A program made the translations under genes and the position numbers. From the NCBI GenBank assembly GCA_035430965.1, contig DAOMHQ010000064.1, forward strand, positions 1 to 24,341: a stretch of DNA of 24,341 bases. The letters are read 5' to 3'. The notes under the pieces were generated by a model. It had not been told where the DNA came from, made no database searches, and saw nothing but the letters and a program-made list of their open reading frames with translations. The stretch is from JAKPRU01 sp029568995. Its GTDB lineage: Bacteria; Hinthialibacterota; Hinthialibacteria; Hinthialibacterales; JAKPRU01. Every line of letters begins with the position of its first letter. The first letter of the stretch is position 1. Shown here in pieces: positions 1 to 6,647 of the stretch.

Positions 1-442
1 CGATGGCCACAACCCGCAGTCGGCCCGGATAGACAGTTGCGCCAGTTACCGCGTACCAATCTTTTGTCAACGTGCCGCCCAACGGATTGACCACCACCGG
101 AGTCAGCAGCATTGGATTATAGAGAAGATCGAACTGGAAGAAGTCAAGCGTTGGGATATCGATTCCAAACAGATAGATGAGCACGGCCTCCCCGGGCCGG
201 ACCGCTTCGTCCTTGATTTTGAGTACCTGATGAATCTCCGGCACGGGCGTGGGAGATTCGATGCGCGGGGTTGGGGTCGGTGTTTCGAATAGTCTTGCCG
301 GGGTCCACGTGGGCAGGATGTTCAGTCTCTCCGAGATCCCAAAGGGCTTTGCCTGGCTCAACGGCGAGCTCGGTTCTCCGGCTGCCGCGATTCCGGTGGG
401 TATCGAGACAAGGAGAAGAAACCACACGGGTATCCGTTTCAT
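1..442 (-). CDS. Secreted protein with cohesin-like domain, N-terminal part (runs off window)
   Basis: An open frame runs from ATG at 442 to the left edge without a stop, so only about the first 147 residues are visible. The N-terminus (MKRIPVWFLLLVSIPTGIAAAG) is a classic Sec signal peptide. It is followed by a Pro/Thr-rich linker containing TPTPTPRIESPTPVPE. After that comes KIKDEAVRPGEAVLIYLFG...FFQFDLLYNPMLL, which matches the opening strands of cohesin/carbohydrate-binding-like domains (Pro-Gly-Glu turn, then the F-x-F-x-L-x-Y-[ND]P-x-x-L strand). Such domains occur in cellulosomal and many non-cellulosomal secreted proteins. The start is supported by AGGAGG at 452-457, nine bases upstream. 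The gene is divergent from nusB. The rest of the protein, and so its function, is outside the window; the cohesin-like call is by pattern only. Confidence 0.7.
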   Translation of the reverse strand, partial: MKRIPVWFLLLVSIPTGIAAAGEPSSPLSQAKPFGISERLNILPTWTPARLFETPTPTPRIESPTPVPEIHQVLKIKDEAVRPGEAVLIYLFGIDIPTLDFFQFDLLYNPMLLTPVVVNPLGGTLTKDWYAVTGATVYPGRLRVVAI

Positions 443-451
443 CTCCGAACA

Positions 452-457
452 CCTCCT
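452..457 (-). promoter_or_regulatory. Ribosome binding site of the cohesin-like gene
   Basis: A perfect AGGAGG on the minus strand lies nine bases before the ATG at 442. It fixes the start of a reading frame that is truncated at its other end by the window edge. Confidence 0.65.
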
Positions 458-579
458 GATCAGTCGTCCGATCTCTTGCTGTTCATCATATCTCATGTAA
501 GGCTATCGCATATATGGGAGACAGTCTGCCTTTTTTCCCGGCAGTCAGCAATCCCAAGAGCAAGAAGTGGACCGAAAAA

Positions 580-1056
580 ATGAGTGAACGAACCAAAGGA
601 CGGGAACTGGCGCTTCGAATCCTCTATGGACAGGATTTCTCCGCATCGGACGAGAAGCCATTCGACAGGCAGGTGAACTGGTGGAATCCGGATGATCGTT
701 TCCACGCAGGCAAGGCGGTGCAGCCGTTCGGACTTCGGATCGCAAAAGATGTGACGGCGAACAGGGAATCCATCGATGCCGCCATTATTTCGATTATCGA
801 GCATTGGGCGATGAATCGCCTCACGCCCGTAGATCGCAACCTGCTGCGTATCGGTGTGTATGAGATCTTTCATCGACCGGACATCCCTCCCCCTGTGACC
901 ATCAATGAATTGATTGAACTGGGGAAGGTCTATGGAGATGAGAATTCGGGGACATTCATCAATGGTGTGCTGGACGCGCTTTTGAAACAGGAATCCGCGC
1001 AGCCGGAAGGATCGGAGCCGGAGACTGTGAATGGGGAGTGTGCTGAGTTGGGTTGA
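580..1056 (+). CDS. nusB: Transcription antitermination factor NusB
   Basis: This 158-residue protein has the NusB signatures. The N-terminal helix is RTKGRELALRILYGQDF (about residues 4-20). The core motif DRNLLRIGVYEI is at about 85-96, and VTINELIELGKVYGDENSGTFINGVLDALL at about 106-135 is the most conserved NusB segment. NusB binds boxA RNA with NusE (S10) and promotes antitermination of rRNA operons. Length is normal for the family. The ATG at 580 was chosen because homology begins there. An in-frame ATG at 514 would add 22 residues (rich in Lys/Pro) that do not look conserved, but it has AAGG at 499-502 upstream and cannot be excluded. The usual neighbour ribH is absent; the gene stands alone, divergent from the cohesin-like gene and followed by palindromic repeats. 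Confidence 0.93.
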   Translation: MSERTKGRELALRILYGQDFSASDEKPFDRQVNWWNPDDRFHAGKAVQPFGLRIAKDVTANRESIDAAIISIIEHWAMNRLTPVDRNLLRIGVYEIFHRPDIPPPVTINELIELGKVYGDENSGTFINGVLDALLKQESAQPEGSEPETVNGECAELG

Positions 1057-1091
1057 TAAATCCAATGAATATAATCCCCTGTTGAGCGACC

Positions 1092-1115
1092 GGGCGCACA
1101 GCCATGTGCCCCTAC
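1092..1115 (+). repeat. Family A palindromic repeat, copy 1
   Basis: The unit reads GGGCGCACAGCCATGTGCCC followed by CTAC. It is a near-perfect inverted repeat with the tail CCCCTAC that all forward family A copies share (1150, 6557, 21598, 21644). It lies just after nusB, could form a hairpin in RNA and may serve as a terminator for nusB. Confidence 0.75.
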
Positions 1116-1149
1116 GACGCATACCGCCCCTACCCCCTGTGATTCGTAA

Positions 1150-1173
1150 GGGCACACGGCCGTGTGCCCCTAC
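1150..1173 (+). repeat. Family A palindromic repeat, copy 2, overlapping a stop codon
   Basis: The core GGGCACACGGCCGTGTGCCC is a perfect 20-base palindrome followed by CTAC. It is 35 bases after copy 1 in the same orientation. Its CTA at 1170-1172, read on the minus strand, is the TAG stop of the methyltransferase gene, so the repeat end and the gene end coincide. Confidence 0.8.
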
Positions 1174-2414
1174 ACATATTGTCCCCATTCCTGCGCCTGG
1201 AAATAGAATTCCCACAGGTTTTCCAGGGGGCAGCGCGGCGGTAAGTTATTCCCCTCTCGCAGCACGAACTTCTTTCCCTCCCGCACACCGCTGTCCAGGA
1301 TTCGCTTTGCCTCACTTAGCAGCGGTCCGCTTTCCCCCAGGAAGAATTCCACGCGAGGCCCGCCGAAAATCTCCACCTCCGGCCCCAACTCGCGGCGGAC
1401 CGCACCGTGGTCAATCGGATATCCGGTGTCGAAATGGAGAACATTCAGCTCCTCTTTGATGGTTTTGAATAACCGTGAGGCGTTGCCGCACAGATGAATG
1501 AAGTTCTCCTGGCCATTCGTGAACATCTCTGTCAATCGTTTGTGATACGGCAGCACATGCTCGCGATACATCTCCACCGACAGGAGTTCCACACAATCAT
1601 CTGCAAAGGCAAATGTCGGCTGGACAATCTCGCGGCCCAGATACTGCCGGTAAGCCTTGATCCGGGTCGAGATGGCCTCGGTCAGGAAACTCATCATGCG
1701 GTGAAAGTATTCCGGGTCCAGCGCGATATCCAGACAGGCGTTCTCCGCGCCGCGCACTTCGCAGTAAGTCGTAAAGGGACCGTCGGTGCTGGTTCCGCTC
1801 AGCTCGATTTCCTCGCTGACCGGGCGTCCCTCAAATATGGTGTTTCTTGCAAGTTCCTGTAATCGTTCTCGCGTCCGGATATTCCGTTCCATCCATCCGC
1901 CATCCTTGAACGGATCGGGAACACCGCGATCAAACAGGAGATTTTTTTCGTCATCGGTCAGGAGACGAACGCAATACGGGGACTCGTTATGCCCCGGAAA
2001 CTCGACCGGACACCCCAGCCAGGCCCCTTCGTAGACGTTCTGAAAATCGACGTATACGGTCCATCCGTGGTTTGTGTCTTCCTCCTCCTGTTGAACATCG
2101 CACCGTCCCAATAGATATCCCCATTTCGAGCGCGGCAATCCCATTTCCTGATCCTGGGGGATGTGATGACGCACGTAGTGTTGATGTTTCAGTTGGACCT
2201 GAAACATGACGTCGGGATTCAGCACATACTCTCGGAACGTAATCCCTTGCGTGTTCAGTCTTGGGTCCTGCAAATAGAGGCGCGGATTGATCCCGAATAC
2301 GATCGGGCAGCGCGACGGATGCCCCTCCCGATACGCCTGCCACATATCGCGGACCTCGGCATTGTGACGATCCAAATCCAGAGAGCGAGACCCATAGGAA
2401 ATCGTTGGGGACAT
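1170..2414 (-). CDS. URO-D/MtaA-family (corrinoid-type) methyltransferase-like protein
   Basis: This 414-residue protein belongs to the uroporphyrinogen decarboxylase-like superfamily. The C-terminal half has a FADDCVELLS segment (about 269-279), ENFIHLCGN (about 303-311), a HFDTGYPID strand (about 327-335) and GGPRVEFFL (351-359). The His307-X-Cys309 pair plus a late Cys395 (PPRCPLENL) matches the zinc-binding His-X-Cys...Cys signature of MtaA/MtbA/CmuA-type methyltransferases. True heme-pathway HemE lacks this signature, so a methylcobamide:thiol or related methyl transfer is more likely than uroporphyrinogen decarboxylation. The substrate is unknown. The start ATG at 2414 has AAAGGA eight bases upstream. 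It follows the ornithine cyclodeaminase homologue by 25 bases, so the two are probably co-transcribed. The C-terminus ends exactly in a palindromic repeat. Confidence 0.8.
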   Translation of the reverse strand: MSPTISYGSRSLDLDRHNAEVRDMWQAYREGHPSRCPIVFGINPRLYLQDPRLNTQGITFREYVLNPDVMFQVQLKHQHYVRHHIPQDQEMGLPRSKWGYLLGRCDVQQEEEDTNHGWTVYVDFQNVYEGAWLGCPVEFPGHNESPYCVRLLTDDEKNLLFDRGVPDPFKDGGWMERNIRTRERLQELARNTIFEGRPVSEEIELSGTSTDGPFTTYCEVRGAENACLDIALDPEYFHRMMSFLTEAISTRIKAYRQYLGREIVQPTFAFADDCVELLSVEMYREHVLPYHKRLTEMFTNGQENFIHLCGNASRLFKTIKEELNVLHFDTGYPIDHGAVRRELGPEVEIFGGPRVEFFLGESGPLLSEAKRILDSGVREGKKFVLREGNNLPPRCPLENLWEFYFQAQEWGQYV

Positions 2415-2439
2415 ATCTTATTCCTTTCCATATGATTGC

Positions 2440-3393
2440 TCAAAATGGCAATTTGGTACCGACGCCCGCTTCACAAGCACGGTCATAGATCAACTTACCG
2501 ACCGCGATATCCCATAATCCTAATCCGTGACTCTCGAAAATCGAAATCTGTGAAGATCCCTCACGCAACGACTTCCCCGACGACACGACCGTGGAAAGCT
2601 CAATCAAGTCGTCCCATTTCTTTTCTCCCGCCTGTACAAGCGGAAAAAGATCTCCGCATTCCATCTTTGCCTGCTCGATGGAATCGATCACGAGGATATC
2701 CGCGCCGCGCAGCGTCTCCGGGTCGATCTCCTGCCGGGAGAGGGAATTCGATCCGGCGGCGTTGATATGCGTACCAGGTTGCACCCATTCCCTCTTCAGG
2801 ACCGGTGTACTTGCCTTTGTGATCGTACAAAGAATGTCCGATTGTCTCACAAGGCTCTCGGCGGATTCGCACAATTTCAGCGAGATCGGAACTGCTTCCT
2901 GATTCTCTTCTGCAAATCGGATTCGATGCTCTGGTGTCGGACTCCAGACGAAGGCCTGTTTGATCTGCCGCACGGCACACACGGCGAGAAGCTGAGTGAG
3001 CGCATGACGTCCCGTACCGATGATACCGACGGTTTCTGCATCCGGGCGGGCCAGGTATCTTGTTGCCACTCCGCTGGCGGCTCCGGTGCGGAATCGGCCC
3101 AGCCAATCCGCTTCGATAACGGCATCGCAGTCGCCCGTCTTGTCGGAAAAGAGCAGGAAAAGGAAGCGGTTGCCGTCTTGGCGTGTGGTATAGGCTTTCA
3201 GGCCCAAAGATCCAATCCGTTCCCCGGCAGCGCAGAGAACGTGAAGCATGGTCGATGTCGTTCGGGGACGTTGTCTTGGGCAGTTACAGGCTTTGCCCTC
3301 CGCCAAGTCCCGCATAATCCCACGGACCGCCTCAATCGCATCCTCGATTCGAATCAACTGTCGGATTTCTTCGTCGTTGATGTAGATCGCCAT
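2440..3393 (-). CDS. Ornithine cyclodeaminase/mu-crystallin family protein
   Basis: This 317-residue protein is NAD(P)-dependent by fold. It shows the family's landmarks: a substrate-binding Lys in GSLGLKAYTT (K66), FRTGAASGVATRYLA (101-115), the nucleotide-binding GIIGTGRHALTQLL (123-136), and a later ILVIDSIEQA with the conserved Asp (D237). The segment INAAGSNSLSRQEID (210-224) takes the place of the GADxPGKxEL found in classical ornithine cyclodeaminases. The enzyme may therefore be an imine reductase, an amino-acid dehydrogenase or another family member, and the activity cannot be named. Members act on amino acids or cyclic imines in the cytoplasm. It is the first gene of an apparent pair with the methyltransferase downstream (25-base gap). 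No good Shine-Dalgarno or separate promoter is visible in the 77 bases before it, which hold the FloA terminator hairpin; some read-through from floA is possible. Confidence 0.85.
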   Translation of the reverse strand: MAIYINDEEIRQLIRIEDAIEAVRGIMRDLAEGKACNCPRQRPRTTSTMLHVLCAAGERIGSLGLKAYTTRQDGNRFLFLLFSDKTGDCDAVIEADWLGRFRTGAASGVATRYLARPDAETVGIIGTGRHALTQLLAVCAVRQIKQAFVWSPTPEHRIRFAEENQEAVPISLKLCESAESLVRQSDILCTITKASTPVLKREWVQPGTHINAAGSNSLSRQEIDPETLRGADILVIDSIEQAKMECGDLFPLVQAGEKKWDDLIELSTVVSSGKSLREGSSQISIFESHGLGLWDIAVGKLIYDRACEAGVGTKLPF

Positions 3394-3409
3394 ATTTTTG
3401 TTCTTTAGA

Positions 3410-3440
3410 AAACAGGGGCGGGAGGATTCCGCCCCTGTTT
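3410..3440 (-). terminator. Hairpin terminator after floA
   Basis: A perfect 12-base stem (AAACAGGGGCGG / CCGCCCCTGTTT) with a seven-base loop lies 31 bases past the floA stop on the minus strand. It is followed by TTTTCT-type bases. The T tract is short, so termination may be partial, which would allow read-through into the ornithine cyclodeaminase homologue. Confidence 0.65.
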
Positions 3441-3470
3441 CGCGTTTTCGTCATGGGATATGCAAGGAGA

Positions 3471-4502
3471 TTACGGACTCAGGGTCCCACCGTCAGGTTT
3501 GTTCTTTCCTCCCTCGGCTCCCTTCGCGATGGAGGATCGCATATCGGTATCCGCCGCGAGGTTCTTGTAGCGATAATAGTCCATGATTCCCAGGTTGCCA
3601 CCCCGGAATGCTTCCGCAATGGCCAACGGGACCTGTGCCTCTGCCCGAACAACCTCCGCCCGCATTTCCTCAACCCGCGCGCGCATTTCCTGTTCCCGTG
3701 CGACGGCTTCCGCGCGACGTTTCTCGGCCAGAGCCTGCGCGATTTGCTTGTCCGCATTGGCCTGATCGATCTGTAGCTTCGCTCCGATGTTGTCGCCGAC
3801 ATCCACATCGGCGATATCAATGGAGAGAATCTCGAATCCGGTTCCCGCATCCAGGCCTTTCTCAAGGACGGTGCGTGAGATCGTATCAGGGTTCTCCAGA
3901 ACCTTCTTGTGAGATGTTGCGGAGCCGATGGTTGTGACGATCCCTTCCCCGACTCGTGCAATGATTGTCTCTTCCGTGGCTCCACCGACAAGGCGTTCCA
4001 GGTTTGCCCGCACGGTCACCCGGGCTTTTGCCCGCAGCTGGATTCCATCCATTGCCACAGCGGCGACAAATTCATTTCCCTTGTGTGGGTCCGGTGCGTC
4101 GATCACTTTTGGCTTGACCGACATCTGCACCGCCTCCAGCACATCGCGACCCGCCAGGTCAATCGCCGCCGCGCGCTCGAAAGTCAAAGTGATATTCGCC
4201 TTATCCGCGGAAATGAGCGCGTTAACCACCTGGAACACGTTCCCGCCTGCCAGATAGTGCGCCTCCAACTGATCGGAAGTCAGCTTCAGTCCGGCTTTTA
4301 CCGCGCTGATGAGCGGATTCACGATCACGCTCGGCGGAACACGGCGGAGACGCATCCCGACAAGAGAAAACAGCGAAACCGACACACGAGACATGATCGC
4401 CGCGACCCAAAGCCGGATCGGGATGAAATAGAAGAAGAAGAACAAAACCAGAACCACGACAAAGAACAGAAGGATTACAGCTACCTCAGGGAATGGACCC
4501 AT
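3471..4502 (-). CDS. floA: Flotillin-like protein FloA
   Basis: This 343-residue protein has one strongly hydrophobic N-terminal segment (about residues 5-37). An SPFH/flotillin-like domain follows, with the FloA-typical RRVPPSVIVNPLISAVKAGL and VVNALISADKANI. A later VTVRANLERLVGGATEETIIARVGEGIVTTIGS stretch and a Glu/Ala/Arg-rich coiled coil (QALAEKRRAEAVAREQEMRARVEEMRAEVV, about 245-285) complete the pattern. FloA scaffolds membrane microdomains and affects membrane fluidity; length agrees with the family. Start ATG 4502 has GAGGTGA upstream. It is the last gene of an NfeD-NfeD-FloA operon, 45 bases after the short NfeD, an arrangement like yqeZ-yqfA in Bacillus. A hairpin terminator follows. 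Confidence 0.93.
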   Translation of the reverse strand: MGPFPEVAVILLFFVVVLVLFFFFYFIPIRLWVAAIMSRVSVSLFSLVGMRLRRVPPSVIVNPLISAVKAGLKLTSDQLEAHYLAGGNVFQVVNALISADKANITLTFERAAAIDLAGRDVLEAVQMSVKPKVIDAPDPHKGNEFVAAVAMDGIQLRAKARVTVRANLERLVGGATEETIIARVGEGIVTTIGSATSHKKVLENPDTISRTVLEKGLDAGTGFEILSIDIADVDVGDNIGAKLQIDQANADKQIAQALAEKRRAEAVAREQEMRARVEEMRAEVVRAEAQVPLAIAEAFRGGNLGIMDYYRYKNLAADTDMRSSIAKGAEGGKNKPDGGTLSP

Positions 4503-4547
4503 TGCACGTCACCTCGTCATTCAGGAATTTGAATTGTCCCAGTACGC

Positions 4548-5027
4548 TCACACCCGTCGAACCATGATTCGGTTCGAGGCCACTTCAACCACCTGTATCC
4601 GTGTCCCAGTCTCAATATAATCGCCATCGGTCATCACATCCATCCGCGTTCCATTAATGGTCGCAACCCCCGATGGTCGCAAGTCGCTTACCGCAACGCC
4701 CTCCTGGTTCAACAGGGAATCTGCGTCATCGCCCTGAGCCGTATAGCCCGTGGCTTTCGATTGCCCCTCTTTCAGAATCAGCACTTTGCCCAACGGAGAA
4801 TGCGGCATCAATTTGAAACCTGCCACAATCACCACAACACTGACCACAAGCGCCAGGATCAGGACAATCCACCCGACCTCCGGTCCCTGGGTTCTGAAAC
4901 AAAGAACGATTCCAATGGCCATCAGAAACGCGCCGGTTACTCCCAGTATCCCGCCCGGAACAAAGAACTCGAAAAAGACGAACAGGAACCCGACAACCAG
5001 CAATGCGACGATCAATGCGAATGACAT
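4548..5027 (-). CDS. Short NfeD-family membrane protein
   Basis: This 159-residue protein has three hydrophobic segments (about 3-25, 28-46 and 51-71). The Gly/Pro-rich FFVPGGILGVTGAFLMAIG is the typical NfeD membrane signature. The C-terminal part (about 100-159: GVAVSDLRPSGVATINGTRMDVMT...) forms the NfeD OB-fold domain. It lacks the ClpP-like protease domain, so it is the short NfeD type that works with a flotillin or stomatin partner. It sits 43 bases after the long NfeD and 45 bases before floA. The ATG at 5027 has GAGGG seven bases upstream. Confidence 0.9.
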   Translation of the reverse strand: MSFALIVALLVVGFLFVFFEFFVPGGILGVTGAFLMAIGIVLCFRTQGPEVGWIVLILALVVSVVVIVAGFKLMPHSPLGKVLILKEGQSKATGYTAQGDDADSLLNQEGVAVSDLRPSGVATINGTRMDVMTDGDYIETGTRIQVVEVASNRIMVRRV

Positions 5028-5070
5028 TGTGCATCCCTCGTTCTGTCGAGAATTCGAATGTTCACCCGTA

Positions 5071-6471
5071 TCATACAGGTTTGACCACGATCCGTCGCCC
5101 TTCCACCCTCACTACCGCAACCGGATCGTCTCGATTCACAAAACCACCTTCGCTGACTACATCCACGCGCCGGCCGTTCACAACCGCGATCCCGGCAGGC
5201 CGCAGAGCCGTATAGGCTACGCCACGCATACCGATCCAATCCTGCATATCTTCCGCGTCCTGGTGGGAATGGTATCCCTCGTCACGAAGCTCCGATCCTT
5301 CCAGCACCAGACGCCTGCCCAACCGGGTCTGGGCAACAGCGGGGAACAGGAACGGTGTCAGCATAAACCCGACCGTTGCCAGTCCCACCGCAACCAGGGT
5401 CACGCTCATGGCATGAATCACATCCCCCGAGTCCACGGAATGGTAAAAATAACTGGGACTTGTAACTGGCGACCGTCCGACCAGCGTGATGACAAAGGAG
5501 AGTAGGATGGCGACGATCCCGGAAACCCCCAGAATACCGAATCCAGGCGTTACGAAGATCTCCAGTCCCAATAGCGTAATCCCAACAACGAACAGCAAAG
5601 GTCCTTCCCAACCGGAAAGATTGGCAATGCTGTGGCCCCAGAAGAAGAGCGCCAGGCACAGGATACCGAGGATCCCGGGCAATCCGATCCCAGGGGTGCG
5701 TGTCTCCAGGTAAATGCACAGCAATCCGATGCTCATCAACAGCCCGGAAACGGCCATGCTGGTGACAAAGCGGGCGATTCTCTCCGACCAGGCCTCACGC
5801 AATCGGATCACTGTGGCATCCGCCAGCCCCATCTGCGACAGCGCCTCATCCAGGCTGCCCACCTCCGCTTTCGCAATTCCCCACCGAACCGCCTGCGAAG
5901 CGGTCAATGTCAGCAGGGAGCCTTTCTCCGAAACCACGATCTTCTCGCCGTTCTCGTCTGTTTTCTCCACCACGACATCCGGGTTTACCATCGCACGCAC
6001 GATTTCTTCATCATGCCCGCGAATTTCGGCGATACTGCGGAACTTGGCTTCGACAAACGAAAGCGCCTTCTTGTCCATCATCTCGCTTTCGGCAGCGCCA
6101 GGCCCCATGACAACGGGAGCGGCAGTTCCGATGGTGCTGCCGCGCGTCATAAAGATCTTTTCCGCCGCGAGAGCGATCATCGCCCCGGCAGACGTTGCGT
6201 CTCCGCTCACAAACACCGTTACGGGAGTGCTGGAATCCAGGATCAGATCGCAAATCTCCCAGGCGGAATCCACCCGCCCGCCGGGAGTATCCATATCGAT
6301 CACAATCCGGACGGCTTGTACATCTTTCGCCTCTTTGAATCCCCGCTCGAACACATGGAACAGCCCCTTCTCCACCTCGCCGGTGAGTGGGATGACATAG
6401 ACGACATCGGCCTCACCCATGGCGGTTGAAGCAACAAGGAATAGGAGAGGAATGGCGAGCAATGACCGCAT
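5071..6471 (-). CDS. Long NfeD-family membrane serine protease (ClpP-class)
   Basis: This 466-residue protein starts with a signal peptide (about 1-19, ending STAMG). A ClpP/SppA-like domain follows with DMDTPGGRVD (59-68), nucleophile Ser94 in DATSAGAMIALAA, and a general-base Lys at 134 or 135 in MMDKKALSF, the Ser-Lys dyad pattern of the archaeal NfeD protease PH1510. Then come four or more transmembrane segments (about 235-370) and a C-terminal OB-fold (about 405-466; MRGVAYTALRPAGIAVVNGRRVDVVSEG). PH1510 cleaves the C-terminal tail of its stomatin partner; by analogy FloA may be a target here. ATG 6471 was chosen; an adjacent in-frame TTG at 6474 is possible. It is the first gene of the three-gene operon, with a promoter-like site at 6501-6529. 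Confidence 0.93.
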   Translation of the reverse strand: MRSLLAIPLLFLVASTAMGEADVVYVIPLTGEVEKGLFHVFERGFKEAKDVQAVRIVIDMDTPGGRVDSAWEICDLILDSSTPVTVFVSGDATSAGAMIALAAEKIFMTRGSTIGTAAPVVMGPGAAESEMMDKKALSFVEAKFRSIAEIRGHDEEIVRAMVNPDVVVEKTDENGEKIVVSEKGSLLTLTASQAVRWGIAKAEVGSLDEALSQMGLADATVIRLREAWSERIARFVTSMAVSGLLMSIGLLCIYLETRTPGIGLPGILGILCLALFFWGHSIANLSGWEGPLLFVVGITLLGLEIFVTPGFGILGVSGIVAILLSFVITLVGRSPVTSPSYFYHSVDSGDVIHAMSVTLVAVGLATVGFMLTPFLFPAVAQTRLGRRLVLEGSELRDEGYHSHQDAEDMQDWIGMRGVAYTALRPAGIAVVNGRRVDVVSEGGFVNRDDPVAVVRVEGRRIVVKPV

Positions 6472-6500
6472 CAACGTCCACCGTACCGAGTATTTGTATG

Positions 6501-6529
6501 ATGCTACGTCCGGGAAGGGAAATCGTCAA
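6501..6529 (-). promoter_or_regulatory. Putative sigma-70-type promoter of the nfeD-nfeD-floA operon
   Basis: On the minus strand TTGACG (6524-6529) is followed after exactly 17 bases by TAGCAT (6501-6506). This gives five of six and four of six matches to the -35 and -10 consensus. Transcription would start near 6494, leaving a short leader of about 23 bases. Confidence 0.5.
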
Positions 6530-6556
6530 GAAGATCGAGGCGGAGGCGTCCACACA

Positions 6557-6584
6557 GGGCAACCACGGGGGGGATTGCCCCTAC
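6557..6584 (+). repeat. Family A palindromic repeat, copy 3
   Basis: Arms GGGCAA and TTGCCC flank a G-rich centre, followed by the tail CCTAC. It resembles copies 5 and 6 (21598, 21644) in layout but has a different stem, as expected for a compensatory-mutating hairpin family. Confidence 0.65.
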
Positions 6585-6601
6585 GGACCTTTCTACCGCA
6601 G

Positions 6602-6623
6602 GGGCAGGCCTCTGTGCCTGCCC
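6602..6623 (-). repeat. Family A palindromic repeat, copy 4 (inverted)
   Basis: The stem GGGCAGGC / GCCTGCCC surrounds a six-base loop. Read on the minus strand it is GGGCAGGCACAGAGGCCTGC..., nearly the same as the copy at 21644. It lies just downstream of guaB and may act as its terminator. Confidence 0.7.
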
Positions 6624-6647
6624 AGTCAATTCCATCGGAACGGGGGA

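Larger units (their letters stand above)
6472..6647. other. Intergenic region between guaB and the nfeD operon
   Basis: This 176-base gap holds the nfeD promoter-like site and two family A palindromic repeats in opposite orientation. At its right edge is a small hairpin, GGGGGA/TCCCCC at 6642-6659, whose loop contains the TAG stop of guaB. I see no gene in it. Confidence 0.6.

Noticed and set aside
514..579. Longer nusB start at ATG 514
   Set aside because: The additional 22 residues are not like NusB N-termini and homology starts at 580; it is kept only as an alternative in the nusB entry.
1092..1173. Two direct repeats 35 bases apart looked at as a possible CRISPR remnant
   Set aside because: Only two units, each a palindrome with variable stem, with relatives scattered at other loci and no cas genes; this is an interspersed hairpin family.
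2415..3470. Cobalamin riboswitch or other RNA leader for the methyltransferase pair
   Set aside because: The 77 bases before the ornithine cyclodeaminase homologue are filled by the floA terminator, and the gap between the two genes is 25 bases. No B12-box-like sequence was seen.
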